Positions 24,253-32,424 of a stretch of 64,000 nucleotides of DNA are shown in pieces. The translations under genes were made by a program, and so were the position numbers. How positions within the stretch are numbered: position 1 is the first letter of the stretch; every line of letters begins with the position of its first letter. The DNA comes from Streptomyces natalensis ATCC 27448 (GTDB lineage: Bacteria; Actinomycetota; Actinomycetes; Streptomycetales; Streptomycetaceae): assembly GCF_000935125.1 (NCBI RefSeq), contig NZ_JRKI01000032.1, forward strand, positions 21,444 through 85,443. The letters run 5' to 3'. The notes beneath the pieces were generated by a model. It ran no database searches and was not told where the DNA came from. It saw only the letters and a list, made by a program, of their open reading frames with translations.

Positions 24253-24295
24253 ACCGCCCGCAAAAACAGACTTCAGGGTTTGCAAATCGGGCGGT
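24253..24295 (+). terminator. Inverted repeat after the lipoprotein gene
   Basis: ACCGCCCG (24253-24260) and its complement CGGGCGGT (24288-24295) flank a 27-base A/T-richer loop that can itself pair (CAAA with TTTG). It lies about 85 bp after the lipoprotein stop, in a 254-bp gap before the next lipoprotein gene. It may be a terminator or an operator. The remaining gap shows nothing else clear. Confidence 0.45.
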
Positions 24296-24421
24296 AGGGT
24301 GCAGGTCCAGCCACTCCGATGGCGCAATACCACCCTTGCGGTGAGTGATCAAGAACAACGTCACAACATCACAGCATGACTAAGAAGACCTGGTGATCAG
24401 GCCATCGGGGAGGGAGCACGA

Positions 24422-25027
24422 ATGCGAACAGTACAGAACAGGGTCGGCGAGCAGAGCCCGGTCAAAAACAGTCTCCGCATGCTGTTTGTCGCCGGATGCA
24501 CCGCATTGAGCGTCACCGCGTGCAGCAGCGGATCCGGCAGCACGGACGCCAAGCCCACACCGACCAAGTCCGCGGGGCAAAAGCCCTCTCCGACGGCGAG
24601 CGCCGACCCTCAGGCAGCGGCGAAAAAGGAAGTGCTCGACGCCTACGGCCACTTCTGGGACGAGCAGGTCAAGGCGTACTCCAAGGGAACCGAGAAGGGC
24701 ACGGACCTGGAGAAGTACGCCTCGACGGAGGCTCTGGCCCGAGCGCTGGGTGACCTGGCGAGCCTGCACGGCTCCGGAAACGTCACCTCCGGCAAGCCGA
24801 CCCATGACGCGAAGGTGACGGCACTGGGGCTGGAGAAGAAACTCCCCGAGGCCACCATCACCGACTGCATGGACGTCTCCAAATGGCGGACGGTCAACAA
24901 GAAGACGGGTAAAGCGCTGGCCGCTCCCAAGGGCAAGCTGACCCGTTACGTTTCCATAGTCTCGGCTCAGAAGTGGGGGAAGCAATGGATGATCACAAAG
25001 GTCGAATCGCAGCACCGCTCCTGCTGA
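24422..25027 (+). CDS. Lipoprotein, 201 residues
   Basis: ATG 24422 follows GGGAGG at 24409-24414. A long N-terminus precedes the lipobox, with the cysteine near residue 38 (SVTACSSG). After a Thr/Pro/Ser linker comes a helical/beta domain with two further cysteines that may pair. It resembles the NTF2-like extracellular domains of many Streptomyces lipoproteins. The 3' end overlaps the start of the next gene by about 40 bases in another frame. It heads the operon running into the Tad pilus genes. Confidence 0.65.
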   Translation: MRTVQNRVGEQSPVKNSLRMLFVAGCTALSVTACSSGSGSTDAKPTPTKSAGQKPSPTASADPQAAAKKEVLDAYGHFWDEQVKAYSKGTEKGTDLEKYASTEALARALGDLASLHGSGNVTSGKPTHDAKVTALGLEKKLPEATITDCMDVSKWRTVNKKTGKALAAPKGKLTRYVSIVSAQKWGKQWMITKVESQHRSC

Positions 25028-25878
25028 CCCGCGGGCTCACCATCGCAGCCGCGTCCATGCTCGCCCTATCACTGCCAGGCCCCTTCGCCATGGCCGACGA
25101 CGGTGACACGACCGTTGGCGACTGCGCAGGACAACAGTCCTATATCTGCGTTGATGCCAAGGATCCGGGTACCGACAACGCCTCCGGCACCCAGGCCTCC
25201 GACGGAGGCGGGAAAGCCAAAAAGAAGCCCTCTGCCGTGAAATGCTCGGTGAAGAAGCTGGATCCGCAGCCCCCCGCTGAAAACCTCGGTTGGGAAGGCC
25301 ACAAACCAGGTGACGGCGCGGTTTACGCCCGCACCTGCACCGGCGGAGGCACCTTGTCCTCCGGCGTCTTCTGGTCGAAACAGCCGCCTGCAGCAAACGC
25401 GGTCAATCCGGCTGTTCTGGCCCGGCAGGCCGTGGACAAGATGAAGCTGGCCGGCCCGGATATCGGCATTGTCCCGAAACCGGGCAGCCAGGGCCTGGTG
25501 GGCCTGCCGGTGTGGATGTGGACCGAAAAGACACCCGAGGCGTACGGGCCCAATACGGCTACCGCGACCGCAGGTGCGGTAACGGTGAGCGCGACCGCGA
25601 AGGTCTCGCAGATCGTGTGGGACATGGGTGACGGCGACACCGTCACGTGCACCACCGCCGGCACGCCGTACAAGTCCTCCTACGGCAAGCGCCGCTCGCC
25701 GGACTGCGGCTATCTCTACCAGCACTCGTCCAAGGACGAGCCCGGACAGAAGTACACGGTCACCGCCACGTCGACCTGGACGATCGACTGGAAGGGGGCT
25801 GGCCAGTCCGGTCAGCTCACTGAGACCCGTCAGTCCCAGACCCAGGTCACCATCGGTCAGCTCAAGGTCCTCAACTAA
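24985..25878 (+). CDS. Secreted protein of the Tad pilus locus
   Basis: A 297-residue exported protein. ATG 24985 is chosen over GTG 24973 because GGGGGA sits just upstream. A signal peptide (about residues 10-35) ends near AMADD. The mature part has four to six cysteines (GDCAGQQSYICVD, later TCTTAGTP and PDCGYLY), suggesting disulfides, and a C-terminal beta domain. Similar proteins occur upstream of cpaB-like genes in Streptomyces Tad loci, where their function is unknown. It could be a pilus-associated surface component. Confidence 0.65.
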   Translation: MDDHKGRIAAPLLLTRGLTIAAASMLALSLPGPFAMADDGDTTVGDCAGQQSYICVDAKDPGTDNASGTQASDGGGKAKKKPSAVKCSVKKLDPQPPAENLGWEGHKPGDGAVYARTCTGGGTLSSGVFWSKQPPAANAVNPAVLARQAVDKMKLAGPDIGIVPKPGSQGLVGLPVWMWTEKTPEAYGPNTATATAGAVTVSATAKVSQIVWDMGDGDTVTCTTAGTPYKSSYGKRRSPDCGYLYQHSSKDEPGQKYTVTATSTWTIDWKGAGQSGQLTETRQSQTQVTIGQLKVLN

Positions 25879-25917
25879 CTCTGCGGGCCAGCACGTCATG
25901 GAAAGTCGGGCGCGACG

Positions 25918-26598
25918 ATGAAGAACAGCACCTCCCAGATCCCTGCTCCCACCGCAGCGCCGCCGATGCGGCCCGAGACCCCCATCGGGGCCGGCCCCGT
26001 ACCCCGGCGCCGCAAACGCTCGATGCTGGTGCTCGGCGTGCTCGTCACCCTGGTCGGTGTGCTCGGGACCAGCATGCTGGTGCGCAGCGCCGGTGATCGC
26101 GTGGACGTGCTGGCGGTGGCTCGTGACGTGCCGGCCGGCCAGGAAATCACCGCGGAGGACCTGACCACGGCTGCCCTGCCCAGCGACCCTGCGCTCACGC
26201 CGGTGAAGGCGAGCGAGAAGTCGAGTGTGATCGGACGGCGGGCCACAGCGCCCTTGCACCGTGGCGAGCTGCTGGCCGACTCGCAGTTCCGCGGCGGCAA
26301 GGTGCTCCCCGTTGGCCAGGAGCTGGTGGCCGTTGAGGTGCAGCGCGGAGCTGCTCCCATCGACGCGCTCGCGCCCGGCGACCAGGTCAAGATCGTCTCT
26401 ACTCCGGGCAAGGACGAGCAGATCACGAAGAACGCCTCGGCTCCCCAGGAGATCGAGGCGCAGATCGTGAAGGTCGGTGCGCCCAATGCGTCCGGCGCGG
26501 TTGTCGTGCAGGTCTCGGTTGCCGGTACGGACAGTTCGCTGCTGGCCGCGCGGGCGGCGACGGGCCGGGTGGCGATCGTGCTGGCGTCGAAGGGCTGA
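25918..26598 (+). CDS. cpaB: CpaB/RcpC-like pilus assembly protein
   Basis: A 226-residue protein with one N-terminal membrane segment (about residues 38-58) followed by a SAF domain (ARDVPAGQEITAEDL near 68-82). CpaB proteins stabilise the outer part of the Tad machine. ATG 25918 lies 39 bp after the previous stop. Gene order CpaB, TadZ, CpaF, TadB, TadC matches Tad loci. Confidence 0.8.
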   Translation: MKNSTSQIPAPTAAPPMRPETPIGAGPVPRRRKRSMLVLGVLVTLVGVLGTSMLVRSAGDRVDVLAVARDVPAGQEITAEDLTTAALPSDPALTPVKASEKSSVIGRRATAPLHRGELLADSQFRGGKVLPVGQELVAVEVQRGAAPIDALAPGDQVKIVSTPGKDEQITKNASAPQEIEAQIVKVGAPNASGAVVVQVSVAGTDSSLLAARAATGRVAIVLASKG

Positions 26599-26603
26599 GC
26601 GCG

Positions 26604-27479
26604 GTGTCTGTGATCGCGCTGACCTCGGCGCACGCGAGCGGTGTGACCGTCTCCTCCCTGGCGATGGCGCTGGCCGGGCCTCGGCCGTCGCTGCTGGCGG
26701 AGGCGGACGCCAAGGGCGGTTCCATCCGTACCGGCTACCGCATGGGCGAATGGGGCGGCGAAGTCGGCCTGTGGCACCTGGCCCAGGCCGATCGCGAAGG
26801 CCAGGTGGCTGAGGCCTTCGAGGCGCACCTCAGGCGGCTGGATGCGTCCGGCAACCGACTGTGGCTGCCGGGACTGACCGATCCGCTGCAGGCAGCGGCT
26901 CTCGCTCAGACCTGGGAGCCGCTGAGTGTGCTGCTGCAGGCCATGGACCAGCAGGCCGGCTACGACGTCGTCATCGACGCCGGCCGCGTCGTCCTCGAAC
27001 CCGGCGGGGTGCACCCTTCCCTGTGCCCGCGGCCGTTGCTGCACCGCGCTGACTTGGTCCTGCTGGTGATGCGCAACACCATGACGTCCGTCGCGCAGTC
27101 GCTGCCCGTCGCCCGGTCTCTCCAGAAGGAGTTGGCGGAGCGGGGTACGGGTGCCGATGCCCTGCGGCTGCTGCTGGTGCAGGAGGGCGACGTGTCGGGC
27201 CACGACATCGCCCACCGTCTGGGAATCCCGGTCATCGGCACACTGCCGTGGGAGGAGAAGTCCGCCCGCATCCTCACGCACGGCACGACCCGGCAGGTGA
27301 AGCCGTCTGCGATGCGGCTGTTCAAGCACGCTCGCGAAGCGGCCCGCGCCGCCGAGGTCGATGCCAGCACGCGCCGCCTGCGGATGCAGCTGCCCCCACC
27401 GCCCGCGAACTCGCCGGTGGTTGCCGGTGTGGTGCAGCGGCTGACCGCCCCGCGCCAGGAGGCGACGATCAGTGGCTAG
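26604..27479 (+). CDS. tadZ: TadZ/CpaE-like MinD-family protein
   Basis: A 291-residue P-loop-fold protein that in Tad systems localises the pilus machine. The expected Walker A is atypical: the N-terminal segment SAHASGVTVSSLA lacks the usual GKT. Later strands (YDVVIDAGR, LVLLVMRNT) match MinD-like folds. Loss of ATP-binding residues is known for many TadZ proteins. The GTG start at 26604 is five bp after the CpaB stop. It overlaps the ATPase gene by eight bases. Confidence 0.75.
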   Translation: MSVIALTSAHASGVTVSSLAMALAGPRPSLLAEADAKGGSIRTGYRMGEWGGEVGLWHLAQADREGQVAEAFEAHLRRLDASGNRLWLPGLTDPLQAAALAQTWEPLSVLLQAMDQQAGYDVVIDAGRVVLEPGGVHPSLCPRPLLHRADLVLLVMRNTMTSVAQSLPVARSLQKELAERGTGADALRLLLVQEGDVSGHDIAHRLGIPVIGTLPWEEKSARILTHGTTRQVKPSAMRLFKHAREAARAAEVDASTRRLRMQLPPPPANSPVVAGVVQRLTAPRQEATISG

Positions 27480-29019
27480 CCGCAACGGCACCCCGGTGAA
27501 CGGAGCAGGCACCCCCCTGTCCGGGATGCTCAAGGACGTGCTCGCGCAGCAGCGCCCGCACGGCGGGCCGCTGGCCCCCGCGCCGCAGCCGGCAGCACCG
27601 GCGGTAGAGCTCGGCAAGAACGACGCTGCTGGTCCCGGTCACCTGGACGAGCTTCCCGGTGTGCTGCCTGTCTCGCGTGCCGTGGTCAGGGAACTGCAGG
27701 ACGCGGTGTCCCAGGACCTGGTGGAACAGGAGCGGAGCAGCGAGAAGCGGCTCAGTGCCGAGGACCAGCTGGAACTTGCCCGCTCCCTGGTCGCCAAGCG
27801 GGTGTCGGCCTGGGCGGTTGAGGAGGCACGCACCGCACGGCCGCTGTCCGGCGCCCAGCTGGAGGCGGTGCGCCAGGCGATCCTGGACAGCCTGTTCAAG
27901 GCCGGCCCGCTCCAGAAGTACCTGGACGACCCGACGGTCGAAAACATCGTTGTCGACGGCGACCGGGTCCTGGTGGACTACTTCGACCGGCCCACCCAGC
28001 GCGTGGACCCGGTGGCTGACGACGACGAGAGTCTGGTGGCGCTCATCAACCGGCTCGCTGCGCGCTCCGGGCACGGCGACCGCGTGCTGAACCCCGCGAC
28101 GCCCATGGTCAATTTCCGGCTGCCGGACCGCTCCCGTGTCGCGGCGACGCTGCTGACCACCCGTCCCACCATGGCGATCCGCCGCCACCGCGTCATGAGC
28201 GCCTCCCTGGAGGACCTCGTCGAATGGGGCACGCTCAGCCCCGCGCTCAGCGCGTTCCTGCAAGGCCTGGTCGCGGCGAAGCAGACGATGTTGATCGCCG
28301 GGGACATGGGCGTGGGCAAGACCTCGTTGCTGCGGGCGCTGGTGCGCAAGGTCGGTGCGGGTGAGCGCATCGTGACGCTGGAGACCGACCGGGAGCTGTT
28401 CCTCGATGAGGATCCGGACGTCGCCGCGCATGTGATGGCGATGGAGGAGCGGGCCTCCAACGGCGAGGTCGGCAAGGACGGTCGGGAGACCGGACGGATC
28501 ACGATCTCCGACATGTACCCGCACACCCTGCGGATGCTGTCCACGCGCGTGGTCGTCGGTGAGGTCCGCTCCACCGAGGTCGTGCCGATGCTCGATGCGA
28601 TGAGCTCCGGCGGCCGCGGGTCGATGTGCACCCTGCATGCCGCCTACCCGCGCCTCGTCCTGCCCCGGCTGGTGCAGCTGTGCCAGAGCGCCGGCAAGGA
28701 CGTCGACTCCACCCACCAGCTCGTCGCCAACGCGGTGAATTTCGTGATCTTCATCCGGCAGACCGACCAGACGCAGATCGGCGGCCGCCGCCACCGCTAC
28801 GTCTCCGACGTCCTCCAAGTCACCCCCGGGGAAGGCGGTCAGCCCGCCTTCAGCCGCATCTTCGCGCCGGCCGGCGACGGAGACCCGCGGGGAGTACCGA
28901 CGGATCTGCCGACCGGCGAAGTGATGCAGGAGCTGGCCGACACCGGCTTCGACAAGCGCTGGCTGACCGAGGAGCAGTACGGACGCTGGCCCAAGCCGAT
29001 GGAGTGGGTGCGGCGATGA
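27472..29019 (+). CDS. tadA: CpaF/TadA secretion ATPase
   Basis: A 515-residue VirB11-family ATPase that drives pilus assembly. Walker A (GDMGVGKTS) is near residues 277-285, the Asp box (TLETDREL) near 303-310, the Walker B-type VVVGEVRS near 359-366, and a His box around TLHAAYPRL near 385-393. The N-terminal 160 residues hold the linker and N-domain. GTG 27472 overlaps the TadZ stop; the stop overlaps the TadB start (ATGA at 29016). Confidence 0.95.
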   Translation: MASRNGTPVNGAGTPLSGMLKDVLAQQRPHGGPLAPAPQPAAPAVELGKNDAAGPGHLDELPGVLPVSRAVVRELQDAVSQDLVEQERSSEKRLSAEDQLELARSLVAKRVSAWAVEEARTARPLSGAQLEAVRQAILDSLFKAGPLQKYLDDPTVENIVVDGDRVLVDYFDRPTQRVDPVADDDESLVALINRLAARSGHGDRVLNPATPMVNFRLPDRSRVAATLLTTRPTMAIRRHRVMSASLEDLVEWGTLSPALSAFLQGLVAAKQTMLIAGDMGVGKTSLLRALVRKVGAGERIVTLETDRELFLDEDPDVAAHVMAMEERASNGEVGKDGRETGRITISDMYPHTLRMLSTRVVVGEVRSTEVVPMLDAMSSGGRGSMCTLHAAYPRLVLPRLVQLCQSAGKDVDSTHQLVANAVNFVIFIRQTDQTQIGGRRHRYVSDVLQVTPGEGGQPAFSRIFAPAGDGDPRGVPTDLPTGEVMQELADTGFDKRWLTEEQYGRWPKPMEWVRR

Positions 29020-29939
29020 GTCTGGGACAGCTCGGGATGCTCGGCGCGCTGTGCGGCCTGCTGATGGTGGCCGGCATCGTCCTGGTCGTGCGGTCCTTCA
29101 CCGCGCCGGCCGAAGCCGGTCGCGCACGGCCGCAGCGGGCCTCGTTGTGGCAGCGGGTGTGTGAGTCGCTGCCCGGGGCCTGGGCGGAGCGCTACCGGTG
29201 GATCGTGGTCGCCGCCGGCGTCGTTGCGGTGGGGGTGTGGGTCTGGACGGCCCGGCCCGTTCAGGGGCTGCTGGCCGCCGCGGTGGTCGCCGGTTTCCCC
29301 TGGATCTGGCATCCGTCGGTGACCTCCACCCGCCGCATCGTGCGGCTGGAGGCGCTGTCGCGCTGGCTTCAGCACCTGGCCGGCGCGCACGTCGTCGGGC
29401 ACACCCTGGAGGCCGCGATCAGCGGCGCGATGCGCCAGGTCCCCCCGGACATTCACGCACCCGTGCGCACACTGGAGGCCCGTCTGCGGATGGGCGTCGA
29501 TCCGGAAGCCGCCTACCGTGCGTTCGCCGACGACTTCGATGACGGCGCGGTCGACAACGTGGTGCTGGTGTTCATCACCCACATCCGCGACCGCGGCCGC
29601 GGCATGGTCGAGACCCTGCAGACCCTCTCCGACCTGACGGCCGAAGAGGCCGCGTCACTGCGGACGGTGGACGCGGACCGCCAGAAGGTGCGCACGCAGA
29701 CCCGTTGGGTGGCGATCATCGTGCTGGCCATGGGCTTCACCATGGGCAGCAGCTTCGGGCCCGCGTACAACAGCGCGGGCGGGCAGATGTGGCTGCTGCT
29801 CATGGGCGCCGGATTCGTGGGGGCACTGGTGTGGCTGCGGCGCCTGTGCGCGGTCAAGCCCTCGCCGCGGCTGCTGCAGCCGCGACCGGCTCAGGAGACG
29901 AAGCAGGCCGCGATGGCCGGGCAGGGGGGCGTCGGATGA
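29016..29939 (+). CDS. tadB: TadB-like pilus assembly membrane protein
   Basis: A 307-residue inner-membrane protein with a GspF-type core: hydrophobic segments near residues 5-28, 65-105 and 225-275, and a cytoplasmic helical domain with GHTLEAAISGAM. TadB and TadC form the platform on which CpaF acts. ATG 29016 overlaps the ATPase stop and its stop overlaps the TadC start. Confidence 0.85.
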   Translation: MSLGQLGMLGALCGLLMVAGIVLVVRSFTAPAEAGRARPQRASLWQRVCESLPGAWAERYRWIVVAAGVVAVGVWVWTARPVQGLLAAAVVAGFPWIWHPSVTSTRRIVRLEALSRWLQHLAGAHVVGHTLEAAISGAMRQVPPDIHAPVRTLEARLRMGVDPEAAYRAFADDFDDGAVDNVVLVFITHIRDRGRGMVETLQTLSDLTAEEAASLRTVDADRQKVRTQTRWVAIIVLAMGFTMGSSFGPAYNSAGGQMWLLLMGAGFVGALVWLRRLCAVKPSPRLLQPRPAQETKQAAMAGQGGVG

Positions 29940-30835
29940 TGTCGATGGCAGGCGCCGTATACGGCGCGATGATCGGTGGCGGCGCCTTCCTGGTGGTCCG
30001 GGAGTTGCTGCCGTCCCGCCCGGACCTGGGCACCGTCCTCGACCGCCTGGAGAACACCACTCCGGCCCCGAAGGACCAGTCGGCTCCGGGGACTTCCCGC
30101 AGCGTGATCTGGACCGAGCAGGTCGGCACGCGCGTCCTGGGGTCCTTCGGCGACCGGGTGGGAGTGCCGCGCAAGGACCTGGATCTGCTGGGTATCTCGC
30201 CGGCCAAACACATCGGTGACAAGGTCATCGGCGCTATCGGCGGGTTCGCGATGCCGCAGATGGCTCTGGCCATGGCCGCACTGCTCGGCGTGCCGCTGCC
30301 GTTCGTGGTGCCGCTGTTCGTCTCGGTGATGTTCGCGGCGATCATGTGGGTCTCCGCCGACACCAACGTGCGGTCCAAGGCGACCAAGCTGCGGCTGGAG
30401 TACCGCTATGCGGTGGCCTCCTTGATGGAGCGGGCCCGGCTACAGCGCGGTGCGCACTCCGGCGCCGAGCGGGCCCTGTACGAGACGGCGGCCGTCGGGG
30501 ACGGGCGCGTCTATGTGCGGATCCGGGCCGCGCTGGACCAGGCCCGCCTCTCGGGCACCCCGCCGTGGGACGCGCTCAAGGCGCTCTCCGAGCAGTTGGA
30601 CGTCCCCGAGCTGGCCGGGCCGGCGGATACGTTCGCGCATGCCGGCGGTGAGGGCGCCTCGATCATCGCGGCGCTGGAGACGCAGGCGAAGGCTCTGCGC
30701 AAGCGGCTGCAGACCGACGTCCAGGCCGAGGCCAACGCCGACTCCGAAAAGTCGGTGGTGCCCGGCACGGTCTTGTTCGTCGTGCTGTTCGCCACCCTCG
30801 GCTACCCGCTCTTCCAGACCCTCATCAGCACCTGA
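29936..30835 (+). CDS. tadC: TadC-like pilus assembly membrane protein
   Basis: A 299-residue GspF-family protein, partner of TadB. It has membrane segments near residues 5-20, 95-140 and at the C-terminus (about 275-295), and the conserved cytoplasmic motif GTPPWDALKALSEQL. ATG 29936 overlaps the TadB stop. Confidence 0.85.
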   Translation: MMSMAGAVYGAMIGGGAFLVVRELLPSRPDLGTVLDRLENTTPAPKDQSAPGTSRSVIWTEQVGTRVLGSFGDRVGVPRKDLDLLGISPAKHIGDKVIGAIGGFAMPQMALAMAALLGVPLPFVVPLFVSVMFAAIMWVSADTNVRSKATKLRLEYRYAVASLMERARLQRGAHSGAERALYETAAVGDGRVYVRIRAALDQARLSGTPPWDALKALSEQLDVPELAGPADTFAHAGGEGASIIAALETQAKALRKRLQTDVQAEANADSEKSVVPGTVLFVVLFATLGYPLFQTLIST

Positions 30836-30887
30836 CCGCTGCGGCGGCCACCGACCCAAACCGTTCACCACGAAGGGGGAAATTCCC

Positions 30888-31100
30888 ATGAAGCACACCG
30901 CCCGCACCCTGCGCTCCCGGCTGGCCGATCGCTGGCTGACCTGCGTGGCCCGTATGACGACGACGCGGAGCGACGCCGGCCTGGAGACGCTGGAAAAGCT
31001 CATCATCGGTGCCGTTCTCATCGTCGCGGCCACTGCCTTCGGCGTCGTGTTCAACGGAAAGTTCCACAGCCTGATGAACACCTTCAAGAGCAGCTTCTGA
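30888..31100 (+). CDS. Flp-type pilin-like small protein
   Basis: A 70-residue protein. ATG 30888 follows GAAGGGGGA. A basic N-terminus (about 30 residues) precedes GLETLEKLIIGAVLIV, a glycine, a Glu shortly after it, and a hydrophobic helix, as in type IVb Flp pilins cleaved by a prepilin peptidase. It is probably the major pilus subunit; the peptidase is encoded at 35883. The basic leader is long for an Flp pilin. Confidence 0.75.
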   Translation: MKHTARTLRSRLADRWLTCVARMTTTRSDAGLETLEKLIIGAVLIVAATAFGVVFNGKFHSLMNTFKSSF

Positions 31101-31101
31101 C

Positions 31102-31512
31102 ATGTGGCGGAGCGGGAGGGAAAGGTGGCGAGCACGACGCCTGCGGGGCGATGAGGGGATGGGGACGCTGGAATTCACCATCATCGCCCCGGTCATCATG
31201 CTGATCCTCTGCGCCGGGCTGCAGCTGGGCATGTGGTACCTCGCCCAGGAAGCCGCGCTCACCGCTGCCCGCAAGGCCGCCACCGCCGGCGCCGCCTACC
31301 AGGCATCCCCCGCTGATGGCACCGCCCGTGCCCGCAACTGGCTCGCCGGGGTCCACCTCATCAAAGGCACGAACGTCTCCTCGGCTGGCTCAACCGCCGA
31401 CCGGGTCCGTGTGACCGTGACCGGCACCAGCCTCTCGCTCGTGCCCGGCTGGACCCCGCAGGTCACCAAGTCCGCCGAAGTGCCGGTCGAGCGCTGGAAT
31501 GTGGGGCGGTGA
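31102..31512 (+). CDS. TadE-like pseudopilin
   Basis: A 136-residue protein. A basic N-terminus is followed by DEGMGTLEFTIIAPVIML, the TadE signature with Glu at the fifth residue of the helix, and one membrane helix. The rest is a small beta-rich domain. It starts just after the pilin gene and overlaps the next start at 31509. Confidence 0.8.
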   Translation: MWRSGRERWRARRLRGDEGMGTLEFTIIAPVIMLILCAGLQLGMWYLAQEAALTAARKAATAGAAYQASPADGTARARNWLAGVHLIKGTNVSSAGSTADRVRVTVTGTSLSLVPGWTPQVTKSAEVPVERWNVGR

Positions 31513-31958
31513 TGGCCATGCTGCGCCGCCTTCACTGGCGAGACGACCGGGGCACCTACACCCTGGAAACCGTCATCTGCGTGACGTTCCTGCTGCCCTT
31601 CCTGGGGCTGCTCGCCGCGTACGGGCTGGCCGGCGTGTTCGACAACTCCGTCGACAACGCAGCCAACTCCGCCGCCCGCGCTGCTTCGCAGGCCGCCGAC
31701 GCGGACACCGCTCAGGCCCGCGGCCGCGCCGCAGCCAACGCGGCCCTGCGCCAGGATGACCGCAACTGCACCAGCCAGACCGTCCGCATCGACACCAGTT
31801 CCTTCAACGCGCCACTCGGGCAGGCCGCGAGCGTGACCGCCACCGTTACCTGCGCCATCCCGCTCTCCCAGCTGACGGTCCCGGGCCTGCCCGGCTCCAA
31901 GACGCTCACCTCCACTGCCACCAGCGCGCTGGACCAGTACGCCGACCGCGCGGAGTGA
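31509..31958 (+). CDS. Second TadE/TadF-like pseudopilin
   Basis: A 149-residue protein with DDRGTYTLETVICVTFLLP near residues 12-30 and a single membrane helix. Two cysteines in the extracellular part could pair. The GTG start at 31509 overlaps the previous stop and its own stop overlaps the next start at 31955. It is the second of three consecutive minor pilin-like genes. Confidence 0.75.
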   Translation: MMAMLRRLHWRDDRGTYTLETVICVTFLLPFLGLLAAYGLAGVFDNSVDNAANSAARAASQAADADTAQARGRAAANAALRQDDRNCTSQTVRIDTSSFNAPLGQAASVTATVTCAIPLSQLTVPGLPGSKTLTSTATSALDQYADRAE

Positions 31959-32419
31959 TCATGCTGCCCCTGCCCGCCGCCACCCGCCGGCTTCTGCGCC
32001 GCCGCTGCCCTGGTCCGCGTGACCGCGGCTCGGCCACCCTGTTCTGGTTGATCGTCGGCGTGGTCTTCCTCGGTCTGCTGGCCCTCGTCGTGGACGGCGG
32101 TGGACAGCTCAAGGCGTCCGCGCACGCCGACGATGTCGCCAACGCGGCTGCGCGGGCGGGCGGTCAGCAGATCGACGCCGGCAAGGCCGTCCCCGGCGGG
32201 GAGGTCGTCGTCGACCCCGAGGCCGCCGCCTCCGTCGCCCGGGACTTCTTGCGTAAGGCCGGAGTGGACGGCACCGTCACGGTCTCCGACGGCGGCAAAC
32301 GTCTGAACGTGAGCGTGAGGGACACCTACCACTGTCTGATGCTCGTCGGCGTCGGCCGCCCCACACTGCCCGTCACCGGGCACGGCACCGCCCAGCTCGT
32401 CCACCAGGTCGGAGACTGA
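31955..32419 (+). CDS. TadG/TadE-like pilus-associated protein
   Basis: A 154-residue protein with a basic N-terminus, GSATLFWLIVGVVFLG and one membrane helix, then the motif DGGGQLKASAHADDVANAA that is typical of actinobacterial pilus-assembly TadG-like proteins. Full-length TadG proteins elsewhere carry a von Willebrand domain, which is absent here. Confidence 0.75.
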   Translation: MIMLPLPAATRRLLRRRCPGPRDRGSATLFWLIVGVVFLGLLALVVDGGGQLKASAHADDVANAAARAGGQQIDAGKAVPGGEVVVDPEAAASVARDFLRKAGVDGTVTVSDGGKRLNVSVRDTYHCLMLVGVGRPTLPVTGHGTAQLVHQVGD

Positions 32420-32424
32420 CTGAC